Assembly (NCBI GenBank): GCA_020444045.1
Contig: JAHLLS010000016.1
Coordinates: 1 to 64,000 of the forward strand
DNA from: Deltaproteobacteria bacterium
Lineage (GTDB): Bacteria; Desulfobacterota; Desulfobacteria; Desulfobacterales; UBA5852
Reading direction: 5' to 3'
Length of the DNA stretch: 64,000 nt
Every line of letters begins with the position of its first letter. Position 1 is the first letter of the stretch. Positions 25,628 to 34,648 of the stretch are shown in pieces. Position numbers and translations under genes: made by a program. The notes beneath the pieces are model-generated. The model saw nothing but the letters and a program-made list of their open reading frames with translations, made no database searches and had not been told where the DNA came from.

Positions 25628-25659
25628 GGCCCCGGCCGTTGGCCGGGGCCTCCGGTTTT
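25628..25659 (+). terminator. GC-rich terminator-like hairpin
   Basis: GGCCCCGGCC and GGCCGGGGCC form a 10-bp stem with a GTT loop, then TCCGGTTTT. It lies 43 nt after the dodecin stop. The T run is short, so efficiency is uncertain. Confidence 0.6.
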
Positions 25660-25835
25660 ACCGGCGGTCCACTGACGCCCGATGCCGTTCGGCGGCCGTG
25701 TTATGGACGCACGTCGGGCAGCAATGCCGTCGTCTACGCGATGGCGTTCGACCAGGGTCGGCTCCTTATGGAGCTGTCTTTGTGAGAACGCCGAGCCTAT
25801 CCCCCGCCGCCATTCCCGGAAAGGAAGCGATTGTT

Positions 25836-26384
25836 ATGAATTGTCCAGAATGCCAACAGCCCATGACGAAGAAATCCAGGGGCGATGTCACCCTCGATGC
25901 CTGCCCCCAATGCCGGGGGCTCTGGTTCGACTCCGGCGAAATCGACGACCTCAAGGATCAACTTGTGCCGCCGGAGCTCCGCTGGACGGATTTCGACCTC
26001 TGGCGTCACCAGGCCGGCTTCGAGGTGTCCTTCGATCCGCTGCACTGCCCCCGTTGTCCGGATACGGCTCTCACCACGATTGCGGACAAGCAGAGCGACA
26101 CGTCGGTGCGGTTTTGCCCCCGCTGTCAGGGCAGCTGGATGACGGCCGGGGATTTTGCCGGCATTGTCAGCGCCCTCACCACCGAACTGGATAACCGCAC
26201 GACAGCCGATTATGTCAGAGAAAGCCTCAAACAGGCCGCCGACCTGGTGAAGAACAAAGAAGACCCGATCTCGGACTGGAAGGATTTGAAAGCGGTTCTG
26301 CGGCTTCTCAAATTTCGTTTTTTCGTGGAGAATCCTAAGCTCGACGCCGTCATGAAGGGCTTCCAGAAAAGTATGCCCCTATGA
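25836..26384 (+). CDS. TFIIB-type zinc-ribbon protein
   Basis: 182 residues from ATG 25836 with GGAAAGGAAG upstream. Two zf-TFIIB units: MNCPECQQPM with ACPQCRGLWFDSGE, and LHCPRCPDTAL with RFCPRCQGSWM. The C-terminal third is helical and ends near LRLLKFRFFVENPKLDAVM. The family role is unknown. The 185 bases upstream contain an open frame with AVVYAMAFDQGRLLMELSL that could be the tail of a lost gene. The UspA gene follows 63 nt downstream and may be in the same operon. Confidence 0.85.
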   Translation: MNCPECQQPMTKKSRGDVTLDACPQCRGLWFDSGEIDDLKDQLVPPELRWTDFDLWRHQAGFEVSFDPLHCPRCPDTALTTIADKQSDTSVRFCPRCQGSWMTAGDFAGIVSALTTELDNRTTADYVRESLKQAADLVKNKEDPISDWKDLKAVLRLLKFRFFVENPKLDAVMKGFQKSMPL

Positions 26385-26447
26385 CGCAAGGGGGAAGGGA
26401 TTTGACGTCCGTCAAGAACCCCAGAGGCCTCACGAAGGAGGAATCAT

Positions 26448-26906
26448 ATGCTACCCATCAGAAAAATCGTTGTTCCCACGGATTTCAGCGAGCCCGCGCG
26501 TGAAGGGTTCCGGCAGGCCCGCGAGTTGGCCGAACATTTTGGTGCCGAACTCCTTGTCGTTCACGTCCACGCACCCGTAGAGATGATACCGGCCGGTCAC
26601 GGGACGGTGGTTTTCAATGTGGCGGACTACCAGAAAGAGATGGAAGCGGCGGCTCACGCCCGGATGCAAGAGGTTATCGCCGCGGAAAAAGGCGCGCCGG
26701 TGTCCCTGACCCCCGTTATGCGCAAAGGGAATGTGGCGGAAGAAATCGCCGCGGCGGGTACGGAGCACAATGCGGATCTCATCGTGATGGCCACGCACGG
26801 TTATTCCGGTTGGAAGAAACTCCTTCTCGGTTCGGTTACGGAAAGAGTGGTGCGCACGGCGTCGATTCCGGTACTGACGATCAATGCCCCATCCGAAACG
26901 GCATGA
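26448..26906 (+). CDS. Universal stress protein (UspA family)
   Basis: 152 residues. Starts MLPIRKIVVPTDFSEPAREG; the ATP-binding signature is in MATHGYSGWKKLLLGSVTER (G-x2-G-x9-G-S/T type), followed by SIPVLTINAP. The length is that of a single-domain Usp. Such proteins bind ATP and are induced by starvation, oxidative or osmotic stress. CGAAGGAGGAATCAT precedes the ATG, a strong ribosome site that suggests high expression. Confidence 0.95.
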   Translation: MLPIRKIVVPTDFSEPAREGFRQARELAEHFGAELLVVHVHAPVEMIPAGHGTVVFNVADYQKEMEAAAHARMQEVIAAEKGAPVSLTPVMRKGNVAEEIAAAGTEHNADLIVMATHGYSGWKKLLLGSVTERVVRTASIPVLTINAPSETA

Positions 26907-27085
26907 TGGCACCGGGGCTGCCTAAAGCGCGTGTCCCGGCAAGTATTTCAAGGGGGCTGAATGCTGTTGGTGGTCATCATGATGGCGGCTGGAAAGTTAA
27001 CTGGGGCTCACGGCTAATCGCATGGCGGTGATCAGAAAGAAACCGCAGTTATGCACCCTTCCTATCCTGTTCAAGGTATGCGTTT

Positions 27086-28183
27086 TTAACGGTTCTCATC
27101 ATGTCCGTGTGTCGAGGCCGAACCGGACAGCATCCAGCGCAATCCGATGGGGGTAATCAGTGTGGTGAGGACCGCCATGATGACTACGGCCGAAAAGAGG
27201 GATGAGACGATCACCGGCGCCGGGTCGGGATGTAAAAAAAGCCCTTGGCGCAGGGCAATGTCGGCAATGATCAACTCGACCGCGCCGCGGGCGTTCATGC
27301 CGAAACCGACCAGTGATGCTTCGTGCCAGCTTCGCGTCACCCAATAAGCCGGCAGGCCTGCCCCCAGCATTTTCCCCAATACGGCGGCGAGAATCAGAAG
27401 AAAGAGAAATAGCGGGATGGTGCTTATGGCACTGAGATCGAGACGCATGCCGATGGAGGCAAAAAAGATCGGCGCCAGAAAACCGGTGGTGATGCCGGAG
27501 ACCCTGTTCTTGACACCGGCGAAGATTTTCTTGTCCAGCATGCGCCGGGTGAAAAACAGGCCTGCCGTAAAGGCCCCCAAAATGAAATGCAGGTGCAGCA
27601 CTTCGACGAAAACAGCAAAACCAAAAGCGACAACCAGAAGGACGCTGAATTCGAATTCCTCCGTCAAGCTGACCTTGAAAAGGTTTTTCATTCGCGGCAG
27701 AAGAAAGAGCCCGATACCGATGGTTATCGCGAAGAAAAGAAAAATCCCACCGCCCAGGGACAGCAGCGCTTCTGTTCCGGGAAATTGGCCGGTGCGAATG
27801 AGAGCGGTCAGTACCGCCAGCAGTATCAAGCTCAATATGTCATCGAAAATCGCCGAAGAGACGATCATCCGGCCGAAGCGTGACGCCAACTGGTTCAACT
27901 CCATCAATACTTTAACCGGCACAGGAATGGCGGTAATCGCGAGCGCCGTCCCGATAAACAGCACCTGGGCTGTAAAATAATCCGAATGCGGCAAAAAGAT
28001 ATATCCCAAGCCAAGCCCTGCCACGAGCGGCAGCAGCATCCCGCCGATAGCAACCAGCAGGGCGGACTTGGAGCTTTCGGCCAGTTCGCGGGGCTGCATT
28101 TCCAGACCGGCCTGCAGCATGAGAAAGAAAATGCCCAAATCGGTGATGGCGATGAACACCTCGTTTTCGGCGACATCGCTCAT
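27086..28183 (-). CDS. CPA2-type cation/proton antiporter lacking its N-terminus
   Basis: 365 residues with about ten membrane helices: FIAITDLGIFFLMLQAGLEM, IGTALAITAIPVPVKVL, RMIVSSAIFDDILSLILLAV with the family Asp-Asp, LGAFTAGLFF, PIFFASIGMRLDL, VGFGMNARGAVELII. Full-length relatives begin one or two helices earlier (the part ending in GEILAGILLGP). Here the first ATG gives MSDVAENEVFI, has no ribosome site, and the sequence upstream is not membrane-like in any frame. So either the gene is 5'-truncated and inactive, or it encodes a short form. The TrkA-N domain of KefB-type members is also absent. Confidence 0.8.
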   Translation of the reverse strand: MSDVAENEVFIAITDLGIFFLMLQAGLEMQPRELAESSKSALLVAIGGMLLPLVAGLGLGYIFLPHSDYFTAQVLFIGTALAITAIPVPVKVLMELNQLASRFGRMIVSSAIFDDILSLILLAVLTALIRTGQFPGTEALLSLGGGIFLFFAITIGIGLFLLPRMKNLFKVSLTEEFEFSVLLVVAFGFAVFVEVLHLHFILGAFTAGLFFTRRMLDKKIFAGVKNRVSGITTGFLAPIFFASIGMRLDLSAISTIPLFLFLLILAAVLGKMLGAGLPAYWVTRSWHEASLVGFGMNARGAVELIIADIALRQGLFLHPDPAPVIVSSLFSAVVIMAVLTTLITPIGLRWMLSGSASTHGHDENR

Positions 28184-28422
28184 GACCGGAAACGTTGCGG
28201 TTACGGCATTTCCTCTTGGCGGGCGGCTGATAGGGTGTGCGCCGGATCGAAATAGGGAGGATCCGGTATTGGGCTGTGGCCGATCTCTTTGCTACGGTGA
28301 GTCCAAATGCTTGAGAACTTGGAAGCCGGTGAATTAACTTCGTCAGTCCCCTGAACAAACATGGCCACCTGCGTCATGTGGCCAACCAACAACAACCCCA
28401 TCACCATGGAAAAGGAGAGCGG

Positions 28423-28818
28423 ATGACAGCGATCAGTGATCTTTATCAGACTGCGGATTGGAAATCGGAAAAACACGTTCCAGTGATTGAAGCTCCGGAT
28501 GCCGTCGCACCCGACGAGGTGTTCGAGGTCAAGGTATCCCTCGGCAAGGAGGTGGCCCATCCCAACACTACGGAACACCATATTCGCTGGATCCGTCTGT
28601 ATTTCCAGCCTGAAGGCGGTAAATTCCCTTATGAGGTGGGCAGTTTCGAATTTTGCGCCCACGGTGAATCCGCCGAAGGCGCCGACCAGGGGCCGGTGTA
28701 CACCAACCATTGTGCGACCGCCAGCTTGAAGGTCAACAAGGCCGGGACCCTGTTGGCCACCGCGTTCTGCAATATTCACGGACTGTGGGAGAATGCCAGC
28801 CCCTTGTCGCTCCGATAG
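28423..28818 (+). CDS. Superoxide reductase (class II desulfoferrodoxin-like)
   Basis: 131 residues from ATG 28423 (AAAGGAGAGCGG upstream). The iron-centre ligands are visible: Glu and His in SEKHVPVIEAP, two His in HPNTTEHHIRWI, then Cys and His in FCNIHGLW. There is no N-terminal rubredoxin-like desulforedoxin domain, so it is the one-iron neelaredoxin type. It reduces superoxide to peroxide in the cytoplasm of anaerobes, using rubredoxin as donor. A 49-bp inverted-repeat region follows the stop. Confidence 0.9.
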   Translation: MTAISDLYQTADWKSEKHVPVIEAPDAVAPDEVFEVKVSLGKEVAHPNTTEHHIRWIRLYFQPEGGKFPYEVGSFEFCAHGESAEGADQGPVYTNHCATASLKVNKAGTLLATAFCNIHGLWENASPLSLR

Positions 28819-28824
28819 TTTTTG

Positions 28825-28873
28825 GCAGCATTGAAATGGGGGTGGCCTTATCGCACCCCCATCGCAATGCTGC
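28825..28873 (+). terminator. Long inverted repeat after superoxide reductase
   Basis: GCAGCATTG ... CAATGCTGC enclose an inner stem ATGGGGGTG ... CACCCCCAT, giving a stem of about 18 bp with small internal loops. No T tract follows, so it may be an mRNA-end stabiliser or weak terminator before the sigma-factor gene. Confidence 0.6.
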
Positions 28874-28994
28874 GCCCGCCCTGTCAAACATCATTTCAAT
28901 GTGCGCCACGGTCCGGATGTTTTGTGGCCCTGAAGCCTACGGCAAATGGACAAGGCATCCTGTTTACGAACCAGAGCTTAACCGGAGTGATACC

Positions 28995-29867
28995 ATGACC
29001 TTATCCATCGAAGTAGAACCGCACACCGTGACGCAGCGCTATTTCCGTGACCTGCACAAGTACAAAATTCTCGATCCGGAAAAGGCCCGCCGTCTTGCCT
29101 GGCGTTTTCAGCGGCATGACGACCGGGAAGCCCTCGGCCGGCTGGTCAAGGGCAATCTGCGGCTGGTGGTAAAAATTGCAAAGGGCTTCTGGCGTGGTAA
29201 CCATGCGACCTTCGCCGATCTGATCCAGGAGGGCAACCTGGGCTTGGTGCGCGCCGCGGAAAAATTCGATCCCCAGAAAAAGGTAAAATTTTCCTATTAT
29301 GCGACGTCCTGGATCAAGGCCTACATCCAGAAGTACCTCATGAACAACCATCGTTCGGTCCGTCTCGGGACGACCCAGTCCCAGCGCAGACTCTTCTACA
29401 ACCTGCACAAAACCCGTGCCAAGCTCTGGCGCCGGGGTATCCCGCCGACTTCCGACGCCATCGCGGAACACCTCGATGTGCCGGAAAAAGACGTGGTCGA
29501 GATGCAGCAGCGCATGGCCGCCGCAGATCTGTCGCTCAATGCACCGCCTGCGTCGCGCGGTCCGGAGGAGCGTATGGACAACCTGGTTTCTGCTTCAAAC
29601 TCGAGCGAAGCGGAACTCGAGGCCCTTCAGCTGCGCAGCATGGTGCGGGAGAACGCAGGACGATTCCGAAAACATCTCAACGCAAGGGAAAAAGATTATC
29701 TCGAGCAGCGCATCTTGTCCGAGCGGCCGATGACGTTGGAGAAGCTTGGAAATCGGCACGGTGTTTCGCGGGAAAGAATCCGGCAGGTGGAGAGAAGAAT
29801 TGTCGCCCGGTTTCACACTTATCTTCTGGCCCAGCTTCCGGATACAGAACGGCGACTTTACGAATGA
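28995..29867 (+). CDS. RpoH-like sigma factor (group 3 sigma-70)
   Basis: 290 residues from ATG 28995. Region 2 has GNLRLVVKIA, FADLIQEGNLGLVRAAEKFD and KVKFSYYATSWIKAYIQKYL; the RLGTTQSQRRLFYNLHKTRA segment after it is typical of heat-shock sigma factors. Region 4 has LEKLGNRHGVSRERIRQVE. It lacks the N-terminal region 1.1 of RpoD. It probably directs transcription of stress genes, perhaps those around it; it lies between superoxide reductase and a NarL-type regulator. A second rpoH elsewhere is likely, since this one has unusual wording (SYYATSW for STYATWW). Confidence 0.85.
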   Translation: MTLSIEVEPHTVTQRYFRDLHKYKILDPEKARRLAWRFQRHDDREALGRLVKGNLRLVVKIAKGFWRGNHATFADLIQEGNLGLVRAAEKFDPQKKVKFSYYATSWIKAYIQKYLMNNHRSVRLGTTQSQRRLFYNLHKTRAKLWRRGIPPTSDAIAEHLDVPEKDVVEMQQRMAAADLSLNAPPASRGPEERMDNLVSASNSSEAELEALQLRSMVRENAGRFRKHLNAREKDYLEQRILSERPMTLEKLGNRHGVSRERIRQVERRIVARFHTYLLAQLPDTERRLYE

Positions 29868-30196
29868 TTCACGCCGAAACGTGCGTCCTGCACCGTAGAT
29901 TCCAGTCCCTATCATCACACGTTCCGCCCATGGTTCGCCGTCCCAGGTTGGCCGTGTCCGCACTTTCGGGCAACCCGGCCGGACGTCATCACTTCGGCTT
30001 GTCTTTACCTCTTTACAAGCCTGTTGGATTGGCATACGATTCGATCCAACGCATTGATGGGCGGCCATCTATGACCCGGCCCCGGGAATGTCGCATGCCG
30101 AATGGGTGATTTCACTATGGCGCCAACGGTGCCTGCTGTTGCCGCCCTTGGCAGACCGGGTCGAACCCCAGGACATCCTGAAAAGGACATGGTTAG
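29868..30196. other. Intergenic region
   Basis: An 81-residue frame begins at 29864 and overlaps the end of the sigma-factor gene but is Arg/Pro/Ser-rich without motifs, and I do not call it. GTTGGAT and ATCCAAC form a loose inverted repeat near 30023-30050. GGACATGGTTAG before the ATG at 30197 is a weak ribosome site. Confidence 0.4.
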
Positions 30197-30862
30197 ATGA
30201 ACAAAAAAACGAAAGTCGTCATTGCCGAAGATCATCAGCTTTTTCGTGAAGGTCTTAAAGCCATGCTGCAGTCACGGGGGGACCTGGAACTTGTGGGGGA
30301 GGCGGCTGACGGACTGGAAGCGATACGCGTGGTGCAACGCGTTCAACCGGATCTGCTGCTGCTCGATCTCTCCATGCCGCGCTTAAGCGGCATCAGTGTC
30401 ATGAAAGATGTCAAACGCCAGTTTCCGGAGATTCTCATCCTGGCGCTGACGATTCATGAATCCGACCAGTATGTCCTGGAAGCCTTTGATGCCGGAGCCA
30501 ACGGGTACTGCATCAAGGACGCCAGCCGCAAAGAGCTGATGATGGCCATCGACAGCGTGGCCAGCGGTAAAACCTACATCAGCCCGGGGATTGCCGACAA
30601 TGTCATGGAAGGCTATCTCGAGGGCCGCAAGCGCCTCAAGGAAAAGACTTCCTGGGATACGATCACTCAGCGGGAGCGAGAAGTATTGAAGCTGCTGGCG
30701 GAAGGCCACACCAACAAAGAAATTGCCGATTTCTTGAACATCAGCGTCAAAACCGTGGAGAAGCACCGCGCGAATATCATGAAGAAAACCGACCTGCACA
30801 ATGCCTCGGCCCTGACGGCTTATGCCATCGAGCAGGGCCTGGTCATACCTCAGAAAATCTGA
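30197..30862 (+). CDS. NarL/FixJ-family response regulator
   Basis: 221 residues. Receiver: VIAEDHQLFREGLKAML, phospho-acceptor Asp in LLLLDLSMPRLSG (about 56), Lys in GYCIKDASRK. The LuxR-type HTH is TQREREVLKLLAEGHTNKEI and ISVKTVEKHRANIMKK. It should bind DNA as a dimer when phosphorylated. The NarX-like kinase at 30894-32075 is convergent with a 31-nt gap and is its likely partner. Confidence 0.95.
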   Translation: MNKKTKVVIAEDHQLFREGLKAMLQSRGDLELVGEAADGLEAIRVVQRVQPDLLLLDLSMPRLSGISVMKDVKRQFPEILILALTIHESDQYVLEAFDAGANGYCIKDASRKELMMAIDSVASGKTYISPGIADNVMEGYLEGRKRLKEKTSWDTITQREREVLKLLAEGHTNKEIADFLNISVKTVEKHRANIMKKTDLHNASALTAYAIEQGLVIPQKI

Positions 30863-30893
30863 AAGTCCACCCCGCGCAGAACCATCACCGCCG

Positions 30894-32075
30894 TCAAGGT
30901 CGGTAGGCGGCGCTGCCGGACCCAACCGGCAGGGAGGCATGAATACGGGTCCCTTCACCGATACGGGTTCGGATGTCGAAGCGGCCATCGCAGATTTCGA
31001 CACGTTCGCGCATGCTGTTGATGCCGAACCCGCTCAAGGTGTCCTCCGTTCCCATGACACTTTCCCGGTCGAACCCGCAGCCGTCGTCGGTGACGGTCAG
31101 TTCGAGGTGCCCATCGATCAAAATCAGCGAGACACTGATATTCTGGGCCTGGCCGTGTTTGGCGGCATTGCTGAGGGCCTCCTGCATGACACGGTACACG
31201 ACGATCTTCATCGCTTCCGGGATGTCCGCCTCGCTGACATCGAACCGGGGCGTGATGCGAATTCCCTGGTAGAGTCCAGCAAGATTACGGCAAAACCATT
31301 GGGCGGTAGCCAGCAGTCCTAGATCGTCCAGCGTCGTGGGTCGCAGATTGGCAGATATCCGTTTGGTCTCTTTGATGGTTTCCATGATGTGCGTGATGAT
31401 GCGATCAAAGGGAATTTCGTTGGAAGGTAGTTGCTCCCCGTACATCTCGAGCCATCCTTCCAGTGAAAATTTGATGGCGGCCAGACTGGCGCCGATGCTG
31501 TCGTGGAGTTCTTTAGCGATCATCTGGCGGTCACTTTCCAACAGTTCCAGGGTTTTCTGGCTGAGCATTCGCAGTTGCCGGCGGGACATTTCCAGCTCTT
31601 TTTCCACTTCACGGCGCTCGCTGACTTCGGCCTCCAAGGCATTCACGGTATGGTCGATTACCAATTCCTTGGACTGGATCTCATTCTCGAGGATAAGGTT
31701 CTTCCGCACAAGCGGTGGAACAGGATCCCTATCCGGTTTGAAGGTCCACACCACCAGCGGTTCCGCGTCCGGGTTCTGATGGAAAAGGGATAGGGTCAGC
31801 CGGACTGGAACGCGCCGGCCATCCCGGGTCTCCAATTCCGACGTTGCAGACACGATGTTTTCCCCACGCAGGCAGGCCTGAAGCTGCGTAACCTGATCCC
31901 GTCGGCGATGCTCCGGCATCAGCTGGAAAAGTTGAAGCGGCTCACTTTCCTCAGGGCCATGAACCAAAAGATCGCGGAACGCCGGGTTGATCATGACGAC
32001 ACGCCCCAGCGTATCGGTTAGGGCAAGCGGATCCCGCAGAGCGTTGCAAAATGCGATAATCGTATCTGAGAGCAT
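30894..32075 (-). CDS. NarX/DegS-type sensor histidine kinase with PAS domain
   Basis: 393 residues, apparently soluble. A PAS domain occupies about 8-120 (LALTDTLGRVVMINPAF), then a coiled coil, then HisKA_3 with the phospho-His in MIAKELHDSIGASLAAIKFS, and a HATPase with VMQEALSNAAKHGQA and DDGCGFD, GFGINSMRER. No membrane helix is seen, so the signal is cytoplasmic. The convergent NarL-type regulator is the likely partner. The last residues are Ala/Ser-rich and end close to the regulator gene's 3' end. Confidence 0.9.
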   Translation of the reverse strand: MLSDTIIAFCNALRDPLALTDTLGRVVMINPAFRDLLVHGPEESEPLQLFQLMPEHRRRDQVTQLQACLRGENIVSATSELETRDGRRVPVRLTLSLFHQNPDAEPLVVWTFKPDRDPVPPLVRKNLILENEIQSKELVIDHTVNALEAEVSERREVEKELEMSRRQLRMLSQKTLELLESDRQMIAKELHDSIGASLAAIKFSLEGWLEMYGEQLPSNEIPFDRIITHIMETIKETKRISANLRPTTLDDLGLLATAQWFCRNLAGLYQGIRITPRFDVSEADIPEAMKIVVYRVMQEALSNAAKHGQAQNISVSLILIDGHLELTVTDDGCGFDRESVMGTEDTLSGFGINSMRERVEICDGRFDIRTRIGEGTRIHASLPVGSGSAAYRP

Positions 32076-32208
32076 CGTTTCATCCAGAATCAGAAGGTCT
32101 GCGAATTGGGAAAGTCTACCCGGCGGCTAAGGCATCAACAGCCATCATACCTTGATTGACGCCACCGCCTTTGTCCGGTCGATAGCACAAATCGCTGTGA
32201 GATGGAAA

Positions 32209-33219
32209 TCACTTGGTGTGCTGATCGGCCTTTTTGAGCTGTTCCTGAACAAAGGCACCGTAGTCCGCGTGGAATTCAGCTCCGGAGGCGGCGATGCGTG
32301 CGAGGGGGATTTCCGCCCGTGCTGCGCTTTGATGACCTCCGGCATTGCCGATATGGCCAAAAAGGGCTCGGGCACGATTCCCGGCATTGCGACGGAAACC
32401 GGCATTGCGGAAAATAACGACGAGTTTGTTATTACGGGTCCCGGATACGACGCTCCAAGTGGCTTCGGAAAGCTTCATGAGAAAGTCCGCCACAATGACG
32501 AGACTGTCGGCACTGGCTACTGATCCCATATGAACGAATGCGGTTTCGCCGACGAAAGTCAGCTTTTCTGCTGCCGTCTTGATGGTGTTCAAGGTCTTGA
32601 CGGTCAACTCTGATGCCTCGATTTTTTTGACAATGTTCAAGTTGGCCAGTTCGTATAGATAACGGAAGATAATGATGTCCCGGGAGTGGGTTTCACGTGC
32701 GAAGTCGTCCGTGTCGGACTTGATGCCGTAAAACAGGGCGGTGGCCAACTGAGAGGAAGGCCTAATGCGGGCGGCCTTCAGATACTCGGTCATGATGGTG
32801 GCGGTGGCGCCGTAGTCGGGTTGGATATCGATAAAGGGGGCATTCAGGTCGCCAAAAACCGGGTGGTGATCGATGATGATGTCGAACGCGCAGCGGCCGA
32901 AGACTTCGTGATGTGAAGGCTGAGAGTCAATCAGGGCCCATACGGTGAAGTCGCCTTTTTTCAGTTGACGGATGTGATGATGTTTGATGTTCAAAAGATG
33001 GATGAAGGCGCGGTTGTCCGGTCGAGCCACCTTGTTGATCCGGAAGATATCGATGCGCCGGGCCCGACGCCAGAACAGGCGTTTCAGCGCCATGGCGCTG
33101 GCAAGTGCGTCCGGATCGGCCTGAACCAGAATGGCGAGGCTGTCTTTGGTGCCGACCAGACTGAGAAGACGTCGATGTTTTTCGGCGAAAGAAACGGATT
33201 TTCCAAACGGCTGATTCAT
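32209..33219 (-). CDS. DHH-family phosphoesterase (NrnA/RecJ-like)
   Basis: 336 residues. The DHH domain shows ILVQADPDALASAMALKR, WALIDSQPSHHE and IIIDHHPVFGD; the C-terminal DHHA1 domain has GHIGNAGGHQSAARAEIP. Together these match manganese-dependent nanoRNases and pAp phosphatases (NrnA). The first motif has Asp-Pro-Asp-Ala-Leu-Ala instead of the usual D-x-D-A-x-G; it is a known variant in this family's relatives but should be checked. Possible roles are removal of short RNAs, pAp, or cyclic dinucleotide products. It stands alone on the minus strand. Confidence 0.85.
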   Translation of the reverse strand: MNQPFGKSVSFAEKHRRLLSLVGTKDSLAILVQADPDALASAMALKRLFWRRARRIDIFRINKVARPDNRAFIHLLNIKHHHIRQLKKGDFTVWALIDSQPSHHEVFGRCAFDIIIDHHPVFGDLNAPFIDIQPDYGATATIMTEYLKAARIRPSSQLATALFYGIKSDTDDFARETHSRDIIIFRYLYELANLNIVKKIEASELTVKTLNTIKTAAEKLTFVGETAFVHMGSVASADSLVIVADFLMKLSEATWSVVSGTRNNKLVVIFRNAGFRRNAGNRARALFGHIGNAGGHQSAARAEIPLARIAASGAEFHADYGAFVQEQLKKADQHTK

Positions 33220-33280
33220 TTTTTCCTTTTATTGGAATGCGGAGAGACTACCCATTCCTGCTTCCAATGCCATCCGGCCG

Positions 33281-34648
33281 CTACTGGACCCAGACGGTCT
33301 TGACGTTGACGAATTCCCGCAGACCGAAGTGGGACAATTCCCTGCCATAGCCGCTGTTACGGATACCGCCGAACGGCAGCCGGGGGTCTGATTTGACAAA
33401 AGTATTTACAAAACAGTTGCCGGCCTGGATTTCCGACACGGCCAAGCGTTCGCCCCGGGCGCTGTCCCGGGTGAACACGGCTGCTCCGAGCCCGTAGTCG
33501 CTGTCATTGGCCACGTCAATGGCCGTTTTTTCGTCCGGTACCGGAACGACGGCAGCCACCGGGCCGAAGGTTTCCTCGTCAAAGACCGGCATTCCCTTGC
33601 CGACATCGGTCAGTACCGTGGGTGGATAGAAATACCCGGGGCCGTCTGGAACGACACCACCCAGCAGGCATCGGGCTCCCTGCTGGATGGAAGCCGTGAC
33701 CTGGTCGTGCAGCTTGTCGCGCAGATCGGGACGTGCCTGGGGGCCGATATCGGTGTTTTCGTCCAGGGGGTCGCCCATCACTTTTTCACGCAGGGCTTGC
33801 ACCAACTTTGCTTCGAACGGTTCACGAACGGCATCGACCACGATGAACCGTTTGGCTGCGATGCAGCTTTGCCCCGAGTTGAGCAGACGACTGGTGGCGC
33901 AGGCCTCGACGGCCACTTCCAGGTCGGCATCTTCGAGGATGAGATAGGGATCGCTGCCGCCCAGTTCGAGAACTGTTTTTTTCAGGTGGCGGCCGGCCTG
34001 GCCAGCAACACTGCGACCGGCCTCGGTGCTGCCGGTGAGCGATACCGCAGCGACGCGGGGATGCGCTACGATCGCTTCTACTTTTCCACTGGAAACCGGA
34101 AGGTGTTGGAAAATGGCTTCTGGAAAGCCAGCGCGATCGAATGCGTCGGCGATGGCTTCGGCGCAGCCCGGCACATTGGACGCGTGTTTCAGCAGCACGC
34201 CATTGCCGGCCATCAAGGCCGGTACCGCCAATCGAAAAACCTGCCAGAAAGGGTAATTCCAGGGCATCACGGCCAGAATGACGCCTAAGGGCTGAAAGGT
34301 AACGAAACTTCGTGTCGCATCCGTTTGAACGCCCTCACTCTCCAACATTGATTCGGCCGTAGCGGCATAGTGACGGCATAGCCAGGCGCATTTTTCGATT
34401 TCCCGATTACCGTCACGGACGGGCTTCCCCATTTCCAGGGCCATCAAACGACTGTATTCACCGGCTTTGGAACGCAGAATACCGGAGAGTTTTTCCATCA
34501 TGGCGGCCTGCTGCCGTATGCCGGTGCGGCGCCACTGATTTTGGGCGGCATACGTTTTATCTATGCGGCCTGGGATGTCATCGGACGACAGCTCCCCATA
34601 GGCACGCATTTTTTTACCGGAAGCCGGGTCGATTGATTGCAGGGTCAT
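33281..34648 (-). CDS. NAD(P)-dependent aldehyde dehydrogenase (SSADH-like)
   Basis: 455 residues. ALDH signatures: AVMPWNYPFWQVFR, KHASNVPGCA, SLTGSTEAGRSVAGQAG, general-base Glu in VLELGGSDPYLILEDA, catalytic Cys in NSGQSCIAAKRF, and ETFGPVAAVVPV, PFGGIRNSGYGRE near the end. The wording resembles succinate-semialdehyde dehydrogenases of the short (about 455) form; the real substrate is open. AGAGGAGGCAAGC precedes the ATG. It is a single leftward gene. Confidence 0.9.
   Translation of the reverse strand: MTLQSIDPASGKKMRAYGELSSDDIPGRIDKTYAAQNQWRRTGIRQQAAMMEKLSGILRSKAGEYSRLMALEMGKPVRDGNREIEKCAWLCRHYAATAESMLESEGVQTDATRSFVTFQPLGVILAVMPWNYPFWQVFRLAVPALMAGNGVLLKHASNVPGCAEAIADAFDRAGFPEAIFQHLPVSSGKVEAIVAHPRVAAVSLTGSTEAGRSVAGQAGRHLKKTVLELGGSDPYLILEDADLEVAVEACATSRLLNSGQSCIAAKRFIVVDAVREPFEAKLVQALREKVMGDPLDENTDIGPQARPDLRDKLHDQVTASIQQGARCLLGGVVPDGPGYFYPPTVLTDVGKGMPVFDEETFGPVAAVVPVPDEKTAIDVANDSDYGLGAAVFTRDSARGERLAVSEIQAGNCFVNTFVKSDPRLPFGGIRNSGYGRELSHFGLREFVNVKTVWVQ

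Noticed and set aside
29864..30109. 81-residue frame after the sigma-factor gene
   Set aside because: Arg/Pro/Ser-rich, overlaps the sigma gene end and has no supporting motif.
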